A DNA stretch of 64,000 nucleotides, taken from assembly GCA_913060875.1 (NCBI GenBank), contig CAJXSL010000001.1, positions 62,001 through 126,000 on the forward strand, written 5' to 3'. The stretch comes from an uncultured Desulfobacteraceae bacterium. GTDB taxonomy: Bacteria; Desulfobacterota; Desulfobacteria; Desulfobacterales; UBA5852. Shown one piece after another: positions 25,064-33,205 of this stretch. A program made the position numbers and the translations under genes. The first letter of the stretch is position 1, and the number at the start of each line of letters is the position of its first letter. The notes below the pieces were generated by a model. The model was not told where the DNA came from, did no database searches, and saw nothing but the letters and a program-made list of their open reading frames with translations.

Positions 25064-26098
25064 AGGGGTCAAGTCTGCCCTTGACGCATTATAGACTCCC
25101 TTAACATTTCGATCTTGCGTGATAACTTTCGATCAGAATGCATGCGGGCTTTAAATCTTTCAATGATACTGCTGACCGTGCTGTAACTGCTGATATCGAA
25201 AGTCTTGCCGATATCATTCAGCGACGCCCCCCTCATATACCGGAATAAATAAATCGCCAAGCTTCTGGCTTCATTTTTCGTACCGCGTTTGGCGAGCAAC
25301 AGTTGCGCCTCGTCCATACCATAGTTCATACATACGGCATTTATGATTCGATCGGCACTTGGGGCCAGGCGTTTGGACTCCGGCACTTCGATATGCCGCT
25401 TGCGCTCGAAGAATTTATCCTTGATCATTCTAACAAAAGCCTGCTCTCCGAGCACGGACGGTAATTTCTTTAAATTCATTTTTTCTAAAAACGATTCGCT
25501 TTCGTTCTCGGCCATAAACGCGCGATACCCTTTTAGCTGCTGTTTTTGATCCTTGGTGATCATCGACAGTATAATTTGCTTATGCAACCAGTCCCACTTA
25601 TTAGCCTTGGATAAATAGCCTTTGTGACTCGACCATTCGTATAGTTCGGCACTCTTCACCATGTCGGCTCGCACGGGATTATTATGGATATACCGAATCA
25701 GTTGCAACAAATAACTGTCTTCACCCACCAATATCGCCTTATAGCGACCGCGAAACAGTTGACCATCCAAACCATGGACAGCATTAAATCGCTGGGTATA
25801 AACGCCGTTGATATGACGCATACAACGAGACAGATTGCTATCCGGTGTTTGGACCAATAGGTGATAATGGTTGGTCATCAGGCAATAGGCACTGATGCGA
25901 AGAGAAAACAGCTCAATGGCTTCATGCAGGATATCTAAAAATAGTTGAAAGTCATCTTTAGACGCAAATACGGACTCCCTGCGCCGGCCACGGTTCATTA
26001 CGTGATACCAAGCATTGGGATATTGGATGCGAAGTGGACGTGACATGAATCGAAAGTATCAAAAACATCGGAATGCGTCAAGGGCAGACTTGACCCCT
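25064..26098. mobile_element. REP-associated Y1 transposase element with perfect 27-bp inverted repeats
   Basis: The transposase gene is bounded by a perfect 27-bp inverted repeat, 25064-25090 and 26072-26098; each arm is itself a hairpin (GTCAAG ... CTTGAC). The left arm contains the transposase stop codon. Right of it is an 18-bp unit (CTTGACCCCTCATCTCAT) repeated twice in tandem at 26089-26124. The element separates the glycosyltransferase cluster from AT-rich remnants at 26129-26633. Subterminal palindromes are what Y1/TnpA-REP enzymes recognise, in contrast to terminal IRs of DDE elements. Confidence 0.8.
25069..26046 (-). CDS. Y1 (IS200-like/RAYT) transposase with DnaA-like C-terminal domain
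   Basis: A 325-residue HUH endonuclease. N-terminal marks: SRPLRIQYPNAWYHVMNRGR, the HUH motif in AYCLMTNHYHLLVQT, RCMRHINGVYTQRFN, and the helix with catalytic Tyr LIRYIHNNPVRA. From about residue 215 the protein resembles the C-terminal DNA-binding part of DnaA (SADRIINAVCMNYGMDEAQL, ARSLAIYLFRYMRGASLNDI), as in the longer RAYT group. Full length and apparently intact. Catalyses single-strand cleavage and joining at palindromic sequences. Confidence 0.9.
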   Translation of the reverse strand: MSRPLRIQYPNAWYHVMNRGRRRESVFASKDDFQLFLDILHEAIELFSLRISAYCLMTNHYHLLVQTPDSNLSRCMRHINGVYTQRFNAVHGLDGQLFRGRYKAILVGEDSYLLQLIRYIHNNPVRADMVKSAELYEWSSHKGYLSKANKWDWLHKQIILSMITKDQKQQLKGYRAFMAENESESFLEKMNLKKLPSVLGEQAFVRMIKDKFFERKRHIEVPESKRLAPSADRIINAVCMNYGMDEAQLLLAKRGTKNEARSLAIYLFRYMRGASLNDIGKTFDISSYSTVSSIIERFKARMHSDRKLSRKIEMLRESIMRQGQT

Positions 26099-26128
26099 CA
26101 TCTCATCTTGACCCCTCATCTCATCTAA

Positions 26129-26380
26129 AGAAGAATTGTAACATCCGGCATTATTAATGTTATTGCTGGTTTGGCAACTGGAGTATATGGTGGGGTTGTT
26201 GCAGGTGCAGCATCAGCTGGACCATTGGGCGGCTTCGGGGCTATACCAGGAGCAGTTGTGGGAGCGATTTCAGGGTTTTCATCTGGCTTAGCCGTCGGGT
26301 TAATATCGCAAACAATTCTTCAATCTTGGAGAGTGCCTGATATGATAGAAAATCGTTTTACTTTTCATCACGGCTTATAA
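26129..26380 (+). pseudogene. Truncated C-terminal tail of a glycine-zipper (polymorphic toxin/RHS-like) protein
   Basis: The frame is open from just after the TAA at 26126 but has no good start; a TTG at 26171 has no Shine-Dalgarno. The translation, about 83 residues, is Gly/Ala-rich (IINVIAGLATGVYGGVVAGA ... IPGAVVGAISGFSSGLAVGL) and ends ENRFTFHHGL. This resembles the glycine-zipper tail segments found at the 3' ends of RHS-type toxin genes. Composition is AT-rich against the surrounding GC-rich genes, and the 5' part appears to have been removed at the transposase element boundary. Confidence 0.55.
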
Positions 26381-26396
26381 TGCGGGGGAAAAAATT

Positions 26397-26633
26397 ATGC
26401 TCTCCCAAAAATACATTTTTGAGAAATGTTCTAAATGTGGAGACTTAACAAGAGTGATAAAAAAAGAAATTATTGGGTTAGGGCTAATACTTACGGTTGT
26501 ATTATTATCGTTTTTTTTAGGCCTAACCATAGGCTCCATTATTTATTTGTTGCTTGGAATTGGGGTCGGAAGTTACTGGATAATTAAAGGTCCATATAAA
26601 GATGTGCTTTGCGACAAATGTAAGGACTAAAAG
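26397..26633 (+). CDS. Small CxxC membrane protein (possible immunity or orphan partner)
   Basis: A 77-78-residue protein with an N-terminal zinc-ribbon-like half (FEKCSKCGDL), two membrane helices (IIGLGLILTVVLLSFFLGLT and IIYLLLGIGVGSYWIIKG) and a closing CDKC. The start codon follows the truncated toxin-like tail by 16 bp in the order toxin-then-immunity typical of polymorphic toxin loci. AT-rich and foreign-looking. The immunity role is an inference from position only. Confidence 0.55.
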
Positions 26634-26639
26634 AAAGAC

Positions 26640-27091
26640 TGGGCAGAATACCTCGGGGGCTTGGGGGTCGGGCCTCGAAAACCAACTGAAAACAAAATAT
26701 ATCACTACTAAAATTTGGTCTAAATTGGCCTTAAACTGCGGTTTTAGTACCCGAAATGAGCGTCTAAGGTAAAAATGGTCTCATCATGGCACGTGCAAAA
26801 CGCTGCCGATATCCTCATCAAACAATCTTTGAAAATCCCCACGAAATCCCCCTCGTGTAAACCAACATAAAGCATCCGCAACCTGACTTTTCGCAATTTC
26901 AGGCCCTTAGTTTTATCATCCCCCGGTCATTTTTTTGATTTTTTTTTCCGGAGAAGAAAAGGAATAGCAAGATAAGGCAACCAGGATCATTAGAGCCCGA
27001 CCTAGTTTTCCACTGGAAGTAGAGGGTTTAGGTCGATACTCAAGAAGGCCCGTTTTGCTATAGGACCTCACTGTTATACGAACAGAACAAC
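26640..27091. other. Intergenic region, no gene seen
   Basis: About 450 bp between the AT-rich remnant and the metallo-beta-lactamase gene. It holds poly-T/pyrimidine tracts and, near 26936-26960, a segment (CCGGAGAAGAAAAGGAAT) resembling the hairpin part of repeat family C. No supported ORF or RNA. Confidence 0.45.
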
Positions 27092-27928
27092 TTAGAAACG
27101 GAAAGTCAATCCGGATTGGCCGCGCACAACCCGTTGCCCCAGCCGGGCTTCCATGGCGTCGGTGGCATGGCTGCCGGTGCAGTGACAGGGAATGATCTTC
27201 TCGACTGCAAAAGTGGTCAAGGCCGTCAGGGTCTGTTCGAGACGCTGGGGGCTTGCGTTCAGCAGGTGCAAGCCGCCGATGATGGCGTGGATACGGGACG
27301 TGCCGCTCTGGCGGCAGGCATGGTTGAGGGTGTTGATCAAACCGGCATGGCAACAGCCGACACAGACCACCAGGCCTTTTTTCGTCCGGATCCACAGGGC
27401 GAGATCATCGTCGATGGTATCGGCCGTGCGGGCCCCCCTGTCGCGGAAAAAGGGCCCACCGGTATCCTCGTAGCTGGTTTCCCGGGGAATGGGGCCGGTC
27501 AGACCAATGGTTTCGGACAACTGAAGGGCTTCGGATGTCCAGTGCATTTTTTTATCGGATACGTGATCGAGGGCGGTCATGGCCGGGGACGGCATCTGAA
27601 TCGCTTTGGGGGTGCCGTTGCGGCGGCTGTAGCGGGGTTGTACCACGCCGGGGTGGCAATACACGTGGGCATGGAGGCTTTTGCTCAGGACATGGGGAAT
27701 GCCGCCGGTGTGGTCGTAGTGTCCGTGGCTCAAAACGAGCCGGTCGGTTTGGCCCAGGTCGATGCCCAAAGCCTGGGCATTGGCGGGTAAGGCCGGCCCC
27801 TGGCCGGTATCGAACAAAATGTGTTGCCCCTCGGTTTCGATCCAGAGCGCCAGGCCATGTTCGGGGGCCAGGCCCGGTTTGGCCTGGTTGTCCACCAGTA
27901 TTGTGATTGCGATTTGATGCGTATCCAT
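27092..27928 (-). CDS. MBL-fold metallo-hydrolase (dihydropterin synthase MptA-like/COG1237 type)
   Basis: A 278-residue metallo-beta-lactamase fold enzyme: ILVDNQAKPGLAPEHGLALW, ILFDTGQGPAL, metal site LVLSHGHYDHTGGIPHVL (HxHxDH), VVCVGCCHAGLINTL and a C-terminal IIPCHCTGSHA with further His ligands. This matches the COG1237 group (7,8-dihydropterin-6-yl-methyl ... synthase-like hydrolases) widespread in anaerobes. It starts 2 bp after the radical SAM stop, so it is the last gene of the leftward operon. True substrate unknown. Confidence 0.88.
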   Translation of the reverse strand: MDTHQIAITILVDNQAKPGLAPEHGLALWIETEGQHILFDTGQGPALPANAQALGIDLGQTDRLVLSHGHYDHTGGIPHVLSKSLHAHVYCHPGVVQPRYSRRNGTPKAIQMPSPAMTALDHVSDKKMHWTSEALQLSETIGLTGPIPRETSYEDTGGPFFRDRGARTADTIDDDLALWIRTKKGLVVCVGCCHAGLINTLNHACRQSGTSRIHAIIGGLHLLNASPQRLEQTLTALTTFAVEKIIPCHCTGSHATDAMEARLGQRVVRGQSGLTFRF

Positions 27929-27930
27929 CT

Positions 27931-28884
27931 TCAGTCCTTCTTCGTGGGGAGGGTGTAAAAAATTTTCTGATCTTTGGCAACCGGTTGCAACCGGCCTGCG
28001 GTGGTCAGGGCCTCGAGGTGTTTGATGGCTTCGTTGACATGGATATTCAGGCCGGCCGCCACATCCCGGGGGGTGCAGGGCCTTCGTTCGAGCAGGGCCA
28101 AAATGTCGGCTTCCCGTGCCTCTCTCGAAGATGTCGCCGCGCCATCGCTTTCCTCCTTGTGGTGCACAATATCCACGGCGCAGGGGAACCGGCCAGCCAG
28201 GGCCTGCAACCGGCCGGCGTCCACGGCCGCAGCCGATGTCTCGGCCGGGGGGCGGCAGACCGTGTTCAATTGAACCCGGGCCGGTTGAATCTGCTCTACA
28301 TACGCGGCGATGTTATCCACTTCTGCGTTGCTGTCCGTCAGTCCGGCGAGCAAGAGGACTTCCAGCCAGATTTGGCCGGTGAAACGGCGGCTGAAATCGG
28401 CCAGTCCGTTCACCATTTGGTCGAAGGACAGGTCCGGGTGCGGCCGGTTGATCCGCTGGAAAAGGGTTGCGCTGCCCGCATCCAGAGACGGCAGGATCAA
28501 ATCGGCGGCCATGAGGGCGTCCTGGACATCGGGGGCCCACAGCAATGCCCCGTTGGTCAACACGGCCACCGGGATGTCGGTCTGCTGTTTGATGCCGCGG
28601 ATGACAGCGCCGAGTTGGCTGTTGAGGGTCGGCTCTCCCGATCCGGCCAGGCTGATAATATCGGGCCTTGCGGTCGTCCCCAGAATTTCCATGCATTCGG
28701 CCACGAGTGCATCGGCCGGCACATAAGGGGCGCGATCCAGGGTCAGGTCGGTGGTTCGCCCCAACTGGCAGTAGACGCAGTCATAAGTGCAGGTTTTAAA
28801 GGGAACGAGATCGATGCCCAGCGACCGGCCCAGGCGCCGCGAGGGCACCGGGCCGTAGACATGCCGCGCGTTATCGGTTTTCAT
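27931..28884 (-). CDS. Radical SAM protein (COG0731-like) with C-terminal winged-helix-like domain
   Basis: A 317-residue radical SAM enzyme. CTYDCVYCQLG (CxxxCxxC) binds the 4Fe-4S cluster, preceded by VYGPVPSRRLGRSLGIDLVP, which is typical of COG0731-related proteins, and SLAGSGEPTLN is the GGE-like SAM motif. From about residue 240 a helix-turn-helix-like domain follows (RRPCTPRDVAAGLNIHVNEA ... IKHLEALTTAGRLQ). The start overlaps the DUF89 stop by 4 bp (ATGA). Its role in this sigma-54 linked operon is unknown; metal-cofactor chemistry is plausible. Confidence 0.87.
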   Translation of the reverse strand: MKTDNARHVYGPVPSRRLGRSLGIDLVPFKTCTYDCVYCQLGRTTDLTLDRAPYVPADALVAECMEILGTTARPDIISLAGSGEPTLNSQLGAVIRGIKQQTDIPVAVLTNGALLWAPDVQDALMAADLILPSLDAGSATLFQRINRPHPDLSFDQMVNGLADFSRRFTGQIWLEVLLLAGLTDSNAEVDNIAAYVEQIQPARVQLNTVCRPPAETSAAAVDAGRLQALAGRFPCAVDIVHHKEESDGAATSSREAREADILALLERRPCTPRDVAAGLNIHVNEAIKHLEALTTAGRLQPVAKDQKIFYTLPTKKD

Positions 28885-29780
28885 GACGAAATAGCCTTCC
28901 TTCCGGTGTCCGGCATGGCCACGGCCGGGCCGCGGGAGCGCATCAGGACATGGGTGCCTACCGGTTTGTCTGTATGTTGCGCCACCACGGCGCATTTGAT
29001 CTTGAACAAAAAAAAGATGTCCTTGGCGCTGCTGCTCAGGGACTCGAAATTTCCCTGACCCTTGGCGATGATCAGGTCGGCCTGCCGAAACGTTTCCCGG
29101 AAGGCGCTGCTGCAGTCATCCAACAGCGTTCCGGGGGCATCGGAACCGTTGTCGATGACGGTGACCATCTTATCCAGGCCGGCGGCCCGGGCATCTTCCC
29201 GTGTAGCGTCATTGATGACCGGGGCACCCCGGACCGCCAGGGTTACCCGTTCGCGGGGGAGTTGGGCTATGAGCAGGCGGTCGAAGACGATTTCCCCGGC
29301 GTTGTCGGCCAAATAAAGGATGGATCGGGCGTCGGCTACCAACTGACAAAAGCTATCGAAATCCGCGTCGAAGGGTTCGGCCAACACCCGGCGAACGGAT
29401 CGTCGCACCTGGGTATCCGTCACTTCCGACGTCGCCCCCAGATCGATCACATTGCCCGCAATGGCCAGACGTGCGGCCGCAGCCAGGGGAGAAGAAGCGC
29501 GGGCGATTTCTTTTTCAAGGTCGGGAAGCAGCCACCAGGCCAGCCGATTCTGGCGTGCCTTGGCGTCGCGATAGGGGTCGGCCGCGCCGGTCATTTGCCG
29601 CAAACGACGGTGGATCTGCTGGGCCAGGACTGGCGGTGACTGGGCAAAATCCATCTGGCTGGCCTGGTGCAGCACGTCTTGCAGGACACGTCGATGCAGG
29701 TCGGGATCGGCAGACTGCAATCGGGCCGCATCGATCGCCTGGCGTACAAGGCAGGGGATGCAATCAAGGGATGTTTTCAT
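28881..29780 (-). CDS. DUF89/ARMT1-like damage-control phosphatase family protein
   Basis: A 299-residue DUF89 protein of the bacterial/archaeal subgroup: N-terminal MKTSLDCIPCLVRQAIDAAR with the CxxC typical of this subgroup, LYLADNAGEIVFDRLLI (D-N metal ligand pair), VRGAPVINDATREDA, ADLIIAKGQGNFESL. Members are metal-dependent phosphatases acting on damaged phosphometabolites. It overlaps the radical SAM gene by 4 bp. A 184-bp gap separates it from the DUF5320 gene, so it may have its own promoter. Confidence 0.88.
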   Translation of the reverse strand: MKTSLDCIPCLVRQAIDAARLQSADPDLHRRVLQDVLHQASQMDFAQSPPVLAQQIHRRLRQMTGAADPYRDAKARQNRLAWWLLPDLEKEIARASSPLAAAARLAIAGNVIDLGATSEVTDTQVRRSVRRVLAEPFDADFDSFCQLVADARSILYLADNAGEIVFDRLLIAQLPRERVTLAVRGAPVINDATREDARAAGLDKMVTVIDNGSDAPGTLLDDCSSAFRETFRQADLIIAKGQGNFESLSSSAKDIFFLFKIKCAVVAQHTDKPVGTHVLMRSRGPAVAMPDTGRKAISS

Positions 29781-29964
29781 GGTCGGTCAACATTCGTTTC
29801 GAAAGTGGTCCAATACCCGGCCGAATGGTTCTGGTGCCATGCGGCTTGGTTCCTGGTCCAGGACCGCCGTGGCGATCCGATTATCCGGCGTGGTGCACCG
29901 CTATTCAGGGGAGCGGCGTGGCGTTGACCGGGCCGCTCCCCTGGCTGAATGCCGCTGGGTTCCA

Positions 29965-30327
29965 TCAATCCTTGGCCGGATCGGATTCGATTTCCGCAAG
30001 GCGGTTCTGGATGGAATCCAACTGGGCCTGCAAGGCCTTGGCCTGGTCGGCCAGGGCCTGCTTTTCAAGATCGGGATCCGGTTGCCCATAGGGCACGGGA
30101 TATCCGTAGGCCGCGCCATAGCCTCCCCCGCGCCGGCCGCCCCAGGGGCCGCCGGACCAGTCCTGGCGCCATCCCCGGCCGCGGCCACCGCCCCGGCCGT
30201 ATCCCATTCCAAAGCCGCCGCCGGCACGATTGGTCCATCCCTGGCCGGCCGATCCGCCGCACGGTCCGGCGCCCCGGCCGGTCATGGGTCCCATTCCATT
30301 CGGGCCTGTTCCATTTCTTCCTGGCAT
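29965..30327 (-). CDS. DUF5320 Gly/Arg-rich protein
   Basis: A 120-residue protein with the DUF5320 layout: MPGRNGTGPNGMGPMTGRGA, a Gly/Arg/Tyr-rich low-complexity middle, and a C-terminal coiled-coil helix (QALADQAKALQAQLDSIQNR). Such proteins accompany NifX/NifB-type 'orange protein' genes in sulfate reducers. AAGGAGGACAATATT gives a strong ribosome-binding site. Confidence 0.85.
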   Translation of the reverse strand: MPGRNGTGPNGMGPMTGRGAGPCGGSAGQGWTNRAGGGFGMGYGRGGGRGRGWRQDWSGGPWGGRRGGGYGAAYGYPVPYGQPDPDLEKQALADQAKALQAQLDSIQNRLAEIESDPAKD

Positions 30328-30371
30328 AATATTGTCCTCCTTACTTAATGATAGATGGGAATGTTCCTATA

Positions 30372-30397
30372 ACCTCTCTCAAATTTGAGAGAGGTTT
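30372..30397. terminator. 26-bp palindrome at the end of the NifX-like gene
   Basis: Perfect palindrome centred on CTCTCTCAAATTTGAGAGAG, overlapping the stop codon of the NifX-like/zinc-ribbon gene and 45 bp upstream of the DUF5320 gene. It could be an intercistronic hairpin attenuating transcription or a dimeric operator; there is no T run. Confidence 0.5.
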
Positions 30398-31016
30398 AAC
30401 CCCTGGTCATGGCCGCCCCGCACTGGGGGCATGTCTGCATGACGCAGGGTTGGCCCCGCTGATGCGGTTCACGCCGCCCGCATTGCGGGCAGACGCAGTC
30501 ACCGGTGTTGTTCGTTGCCGTGTTGTTGCCGCTCGATGCCGGCTGGCGGATGCCGCGTCCCTGACCCCGGCCGCCACCTGATCCCCGGCCGCCCTGGCCC
30601 CGGCCGCCGCGTTTGCCATTGTTCATAACAATTGCCTCCCTGTTGCTAATGGTGCGGCCGTGCAACTGATGACGGCCGCGTCGACAGCATCCCGGCATGG
30701 TGAAATCGTCGCCTTCCAGCGTGCCCTGGCACCAGGCCTGAATGACCTGGTCGGGATTTCCGCTTACATAGGGGATCACCTGGATGCCGTAACCGGACAC
30801 CATGGCGGCCACCGGTCGCGAAATCGCTCCACAGATCAGCGTGTCGACCCCCAGCTCCACCAGCCGCAGGGCCTTCTGCACGGGAAGGTCCCCGGCCAGG
30901 CGTTCTTCCGTATCCGCAACCCGTCGGCCGGACGCGATTTCCACGAGGCGGAGTTCTCGGGCCACGTCGAAGACCGGTGCAATGCGATTGTCCCATATGG
31001 TTAAGGCGATCTTCAT
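30396..31016 (-). CDS. NifX/NifB-type (orange-protein-like) domain fused to Gly-rich zinc-ribbon protein
   Basis: A 206-residue protein. Residues 1-115 are a dinitrogenase Fe-Mo cofactor biosynthesis (COG1433) domain: MKIALTIWDNRIAPVFDVAR, GVDTLICGAISRPVAAMVSG, GIQVIPYVSGNPDQVI. Then CCRRGRHQLHGR, and from residue 131 MNNGKRGGRGQGGRG leads to a zinc ribbon (CPQCGRRE ... CPQCGAA). An ATG at 30626 starts this second part in frame and has a near-ideal GGGAGG 8 bases upstream, so a separate short product is likely. The sigma-54 promoter upstream and the activator next door parallel the orp loci of Desulfovibrio, where ORP binds a Mo-Cu cluster. Confidence 0.82.
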   Translation of the reverse strand: MKIALTIWDNRIAPVFDVARELRLVEIASGRRVADTEERLAGDLPVQKALRLVELGVDTLICGAISRPVAAMVSGYGIQVIPYVSGNPDQVIQAWCQGTLEGDDFTMPGCCRRGRHQLHGRTISNREAIVMNNGKRGGRGQGGRGSGGGRGQGRGIRQPASSGNNTATNNTGDCVCPQCGRREPHQRGQPCVMQTCPQCGAAMTRG

Positions 31017-31053
31017 TGTTGGGTGTCCTCCGGGCAATGCTGACCCTATCCAC

Positions 31054-31069
31054 AGCATAGGGTGTGCCA
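31054..31069 (-). promoter_or_regulatory. Sigma-54 (-24/-12) promoter for the NifX-like operon
   Basis: Read on the minus strand, TGGCACACCCTATGCT matches TGGCACR-N4-TTGCW with a single difference (ATGC for TTGC) and the obligatory GG-GC spacing. It lies about 38 bp upstream of the ATG at 31016 and in the gap after the sigma-54 activator gene, which is its probable regulator. Confidence 0.72.
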
Positions 31070-31200
31070 GAATTGCTTGGAAGGCCGTTTTATTCTTAAC
31101 TTATTGGATTTAAATATAAATTTTCGGATGTGAGATCGGGGGCGGTAATGTGTGGAGTTGCAAAACTGCAACTAAATAGAAAAACATAGTAGCGTTTTTG

Positions 31201-32583
31201 CTACTCATTCTGGCGGGAGGAGCGCCCGTCTGTCCGGGGCGGGGTAATCCCCAGTTTTTTCATGCGGCGGAACAGGGTGGTTTTATGGATGCCCAAGGCC
31301 CGGGCGGCGGCGGTGCGGTTGTTGCGGTTTGCCGAGAGGGCCGTGCGAATGGCCTGGGCGTCCAACAGGTCATGGGCGGCCTTGATACCGGTTTCGGCTG
31401 TCTGGCTGCCGGCCTGGGGCTTGAGGTCGTCGGGCAGGTGCTCGAGGCCGATCAAACCGTCCTGGCAGGTGATAAAAGACCGTTCGACGACATTTTCCAA
31501 CTCCCGCACATTCCCGGGCCAGGCGTAGCCCATCAGCAGGGAAAGGGCGTCGGTGGTCATGCCCTGGAGGGTTTTTTGCTGCAAATGGTTGAAGCGTTCG
31601 ATGAAGCGTTCCACCAGAAGCGGGATGTCCTCCTTGCGCCGGCGCAGGGGGGGCAGTTCCACCCGTACGACATTCACGCGATAGTAAAGATCTTCGCGAA
31701 AGGCGCCCCGGCGCATCTGTTCCCCCAGGTCCTGGTGGGTGGCGACGATGATGCGGGCGGCGGTATGCTCGGAGCGGGTGGCCCCCAGCGGTTCGTATTC
31801 CCGTTCCTGGAGGACCCGCAGGAGTTTCACCTGCAGGACCGGGCTGATTTCGCCGATTTCATCCAGGAAGAGCGTGCCGCTGCCCGCCATGGCAAACCGG
31901 CCGGGTTTGTCTTTGGTGGCGCCGGTAAAGGCGCCGGCCTTATAACCGAAGAGTTCGGATTCCAGGAGCGATTCCGGCAGGGCGCCGCAGTTGACCGCCA
32001 CAAAGGGGGCCTCACGCCGTGGGCTCAGGTCGTGAATGGTCTGGGCGACCAGATCCTTGCCCGTGCCGGTTTCCCCAAGGATCAGAACGGTGCTGGGGCT
32101 GGCGGCAATGGCCGGCAGGGCCTCGAAGATGCGCTGCATCAGCGCGCTGCGGCTCACCAGGTCGCCCACCCGGGCGCGGCCGGCCAGCTCACGCCGCAGG
32201 GCTTCGATCTCACTGAGATCGCGGAAGGTTTCGGCCCCGCCGATCACCCGGCCGTCGCCATCCCGTAACACGGCCGTGGAGATGCTGATGGGGATTCGGT
32301 TGCCGTCGGCATCGATGATGTAGCCCGACTTGCTGATGACGGGTTGGCCGGTTTGCAGGGTTTGCCGCAGGGCGCAGTCGGCGCCGCACATATTGGAGCG
32401 GAGCACTTCTGAACAGCGGCGCCCGATGGCCTCGTCCCGGGGCACGCCCGTAATGGTTTCGGCTGCCCGGTTGAAGGAGGAGATACGCCACTCCAGATCG
32501 ACGGTAAAAACGCCGTCCGAAATACTTTCCAGGATAGCCTCGGTGGGCGTGGGGGCGGTGGCATTATTTTTGGGATTCGTCAT
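31201..32583 (-). CDS. Sigma-54-dependent transcriptional activator (PAS-AAA+-Fis)
   Basis: A 460-residue bacterial enhancer-binding protein. PAS domain about residues 15-125 (AILESISDGVFTVDLEWRIS, with Cys-rich SNMCGADCAL that could sense redox or metal), AAA+ domain about 145-380 with Walker A LGETGTGKDLVAQ, the sigma-54 contact loop AGAFTGA, Walker B GTLFLDEIGEI and the arginine-finger region, and a Fis-type HTH at the end (NRNNRTAAARALGIHKTTLF). No receiver domain, so the signal enters through PAS. Upstream of, and co-directional with, the promoter at 31054-31069. Confidence 0.93.
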   Translation of the reverse strand: MTNPKNNATAPTPTEAILESISDGVFTVDLEWRISSFNRAAETITGVPRDEAIGRRCSEVLRSNMCGADCALRQTLQTGQPVISKSGYIIDADGNRIPISISTAVLRDGDGRVIGGAETFRDLSEIEALRRELAGRARVGDLVSRSALMQRIFEALPAIAASPSTVLILGETGTGKDLVAQTIHDLSPRREAPFVAVNCGALPESLLESELFGYKAGAFTGATKDKPGRFAMAGSGTLFLDEIGEISPVLQVKLLRVLQEREYEPLGATRSEHTAARIIVATHQDLGEQMRRGAFREDLYYRVNVVRVELPPLRRRKEDIPLLVERFIERFNHLQQKTLQGMTTDALSLLMGYAWPGNVRELENVVERSFITCQDGLIGLEHLPDDLKPQAGSQTAETGIKAAHDLLDAQAIRTALSANRNNRTAAARALGIHKTTLFRRMKKLGITPPRTDGRSSRQNE

Positions 32584-33051
32584 GGAATTATCTGGCGCCG
32601 GTTTAGGGGGCGGCTTTGTTGTCAGGCAACCATCGAAATATGACGTCTTGCCGGGATAGAGGATAAGCGAAAACGGATGATAGCGGCATTTGTAAAAAAT
32701 TTCAAATAGGTATCCGGGGCCAAGGAGGGTGTTTCAATGCCTAAGCATAGGAAAAGCATTTCTCAATTTTTATATTAAGTCATCATCATAAATATCTATA
32801 AATATCTATATTTATATTTAAATTCGAAAATAATGAGTATTTGGAATAAAACTTGCTGTTCTACTATGGGTGTAGTAATTGTAGTCATCAATTAAGACAA
32901 ATAGAGTAATACGGCCCAGCGCAGATGATGTTGTCTGCGCGCCTGAGATTTCATATTCGAGCTCATTTTCGGAAATTTTTGTCTGTTCCGCAACAGTGCA
33001 CAGACGCATTCGAGATGTCGATGATACGGACCGTAACTCTCATACCGGTTT
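32584..33051. other. AT-rich intergenic region upstream of the riboswitch
   Basis: About 470 bp with no supported gene, markedly AT-rich around 32760-32830 with repeated AAATATCTAT units. A 7-bp hairpin GCGCAGA/TCTGCGC lies near 32919-32941. The promoter for the riboswitch and adhesin transcript should be here. Confidence 0.45.
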
Positions 33052-33098
33052 AAGCCCCCTTATGCGCACACCGTGCGATTGAGGGGGCTTTTCATTTT
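33052..33098 (+). terminator. Hairpin with T-rich tail directly before the riboswitch
   Basis: AAGCCCCCT (33052-33060) pairs with AGGGGGCTT (33082-33090), enclosing a smaller GCAC/GTGC stem, followed by TTTTCATTTT. It looks like an intrinsic terminator, but it ends only a few bases before the aptamer, leaving no room for a promoter between them; it could also be an upstream leader element whose CCCCC arm competes for the aptamer's GGGGG. Confidence 0.5.
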
Positions 33099-33099
33099 A

Positions 33100-33205
33100 A
33101 GGCCAAACCCTCTGTGAAGAGGGGGCGGAAAGCCGCGGATCTTTCTACCTTCAGGGTCGGGTCAACGACTCGCCTCTCGCCCAAAAAGACAGCCGGGCTG
33201 CCGAG
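33100..33205 (+). promoter_or_regulatory. Cyclic di-GMP-I (GEMM-I) riboswitch aptamer
   Basis: The order of conserved elements matches GEMM-I: GGCCAAACC, then a hairpin CCCTCT-GTGA-AGAGGG with a GNRA tetraloop (33108-33123), then GGCGGAAAGCCGCGG (33124-33138), a variable stem, and the tetraloop-receptor/3' signature ACAGCCGGGCTGCCGAG (33189-33205). It lies about 120 bp upstream of the giant surface adhesin, a standard c-di-GMP target. A terminator hairpin that reuses the 3' part of the aptamer follows. Confidence 0.78.

Noticed and set aside
26089-26124. Start of a CRISPR array
   Set aside because: Only two contiguous 18-bp copies without spacers; better explained as tandem duplication at a transposase element end.
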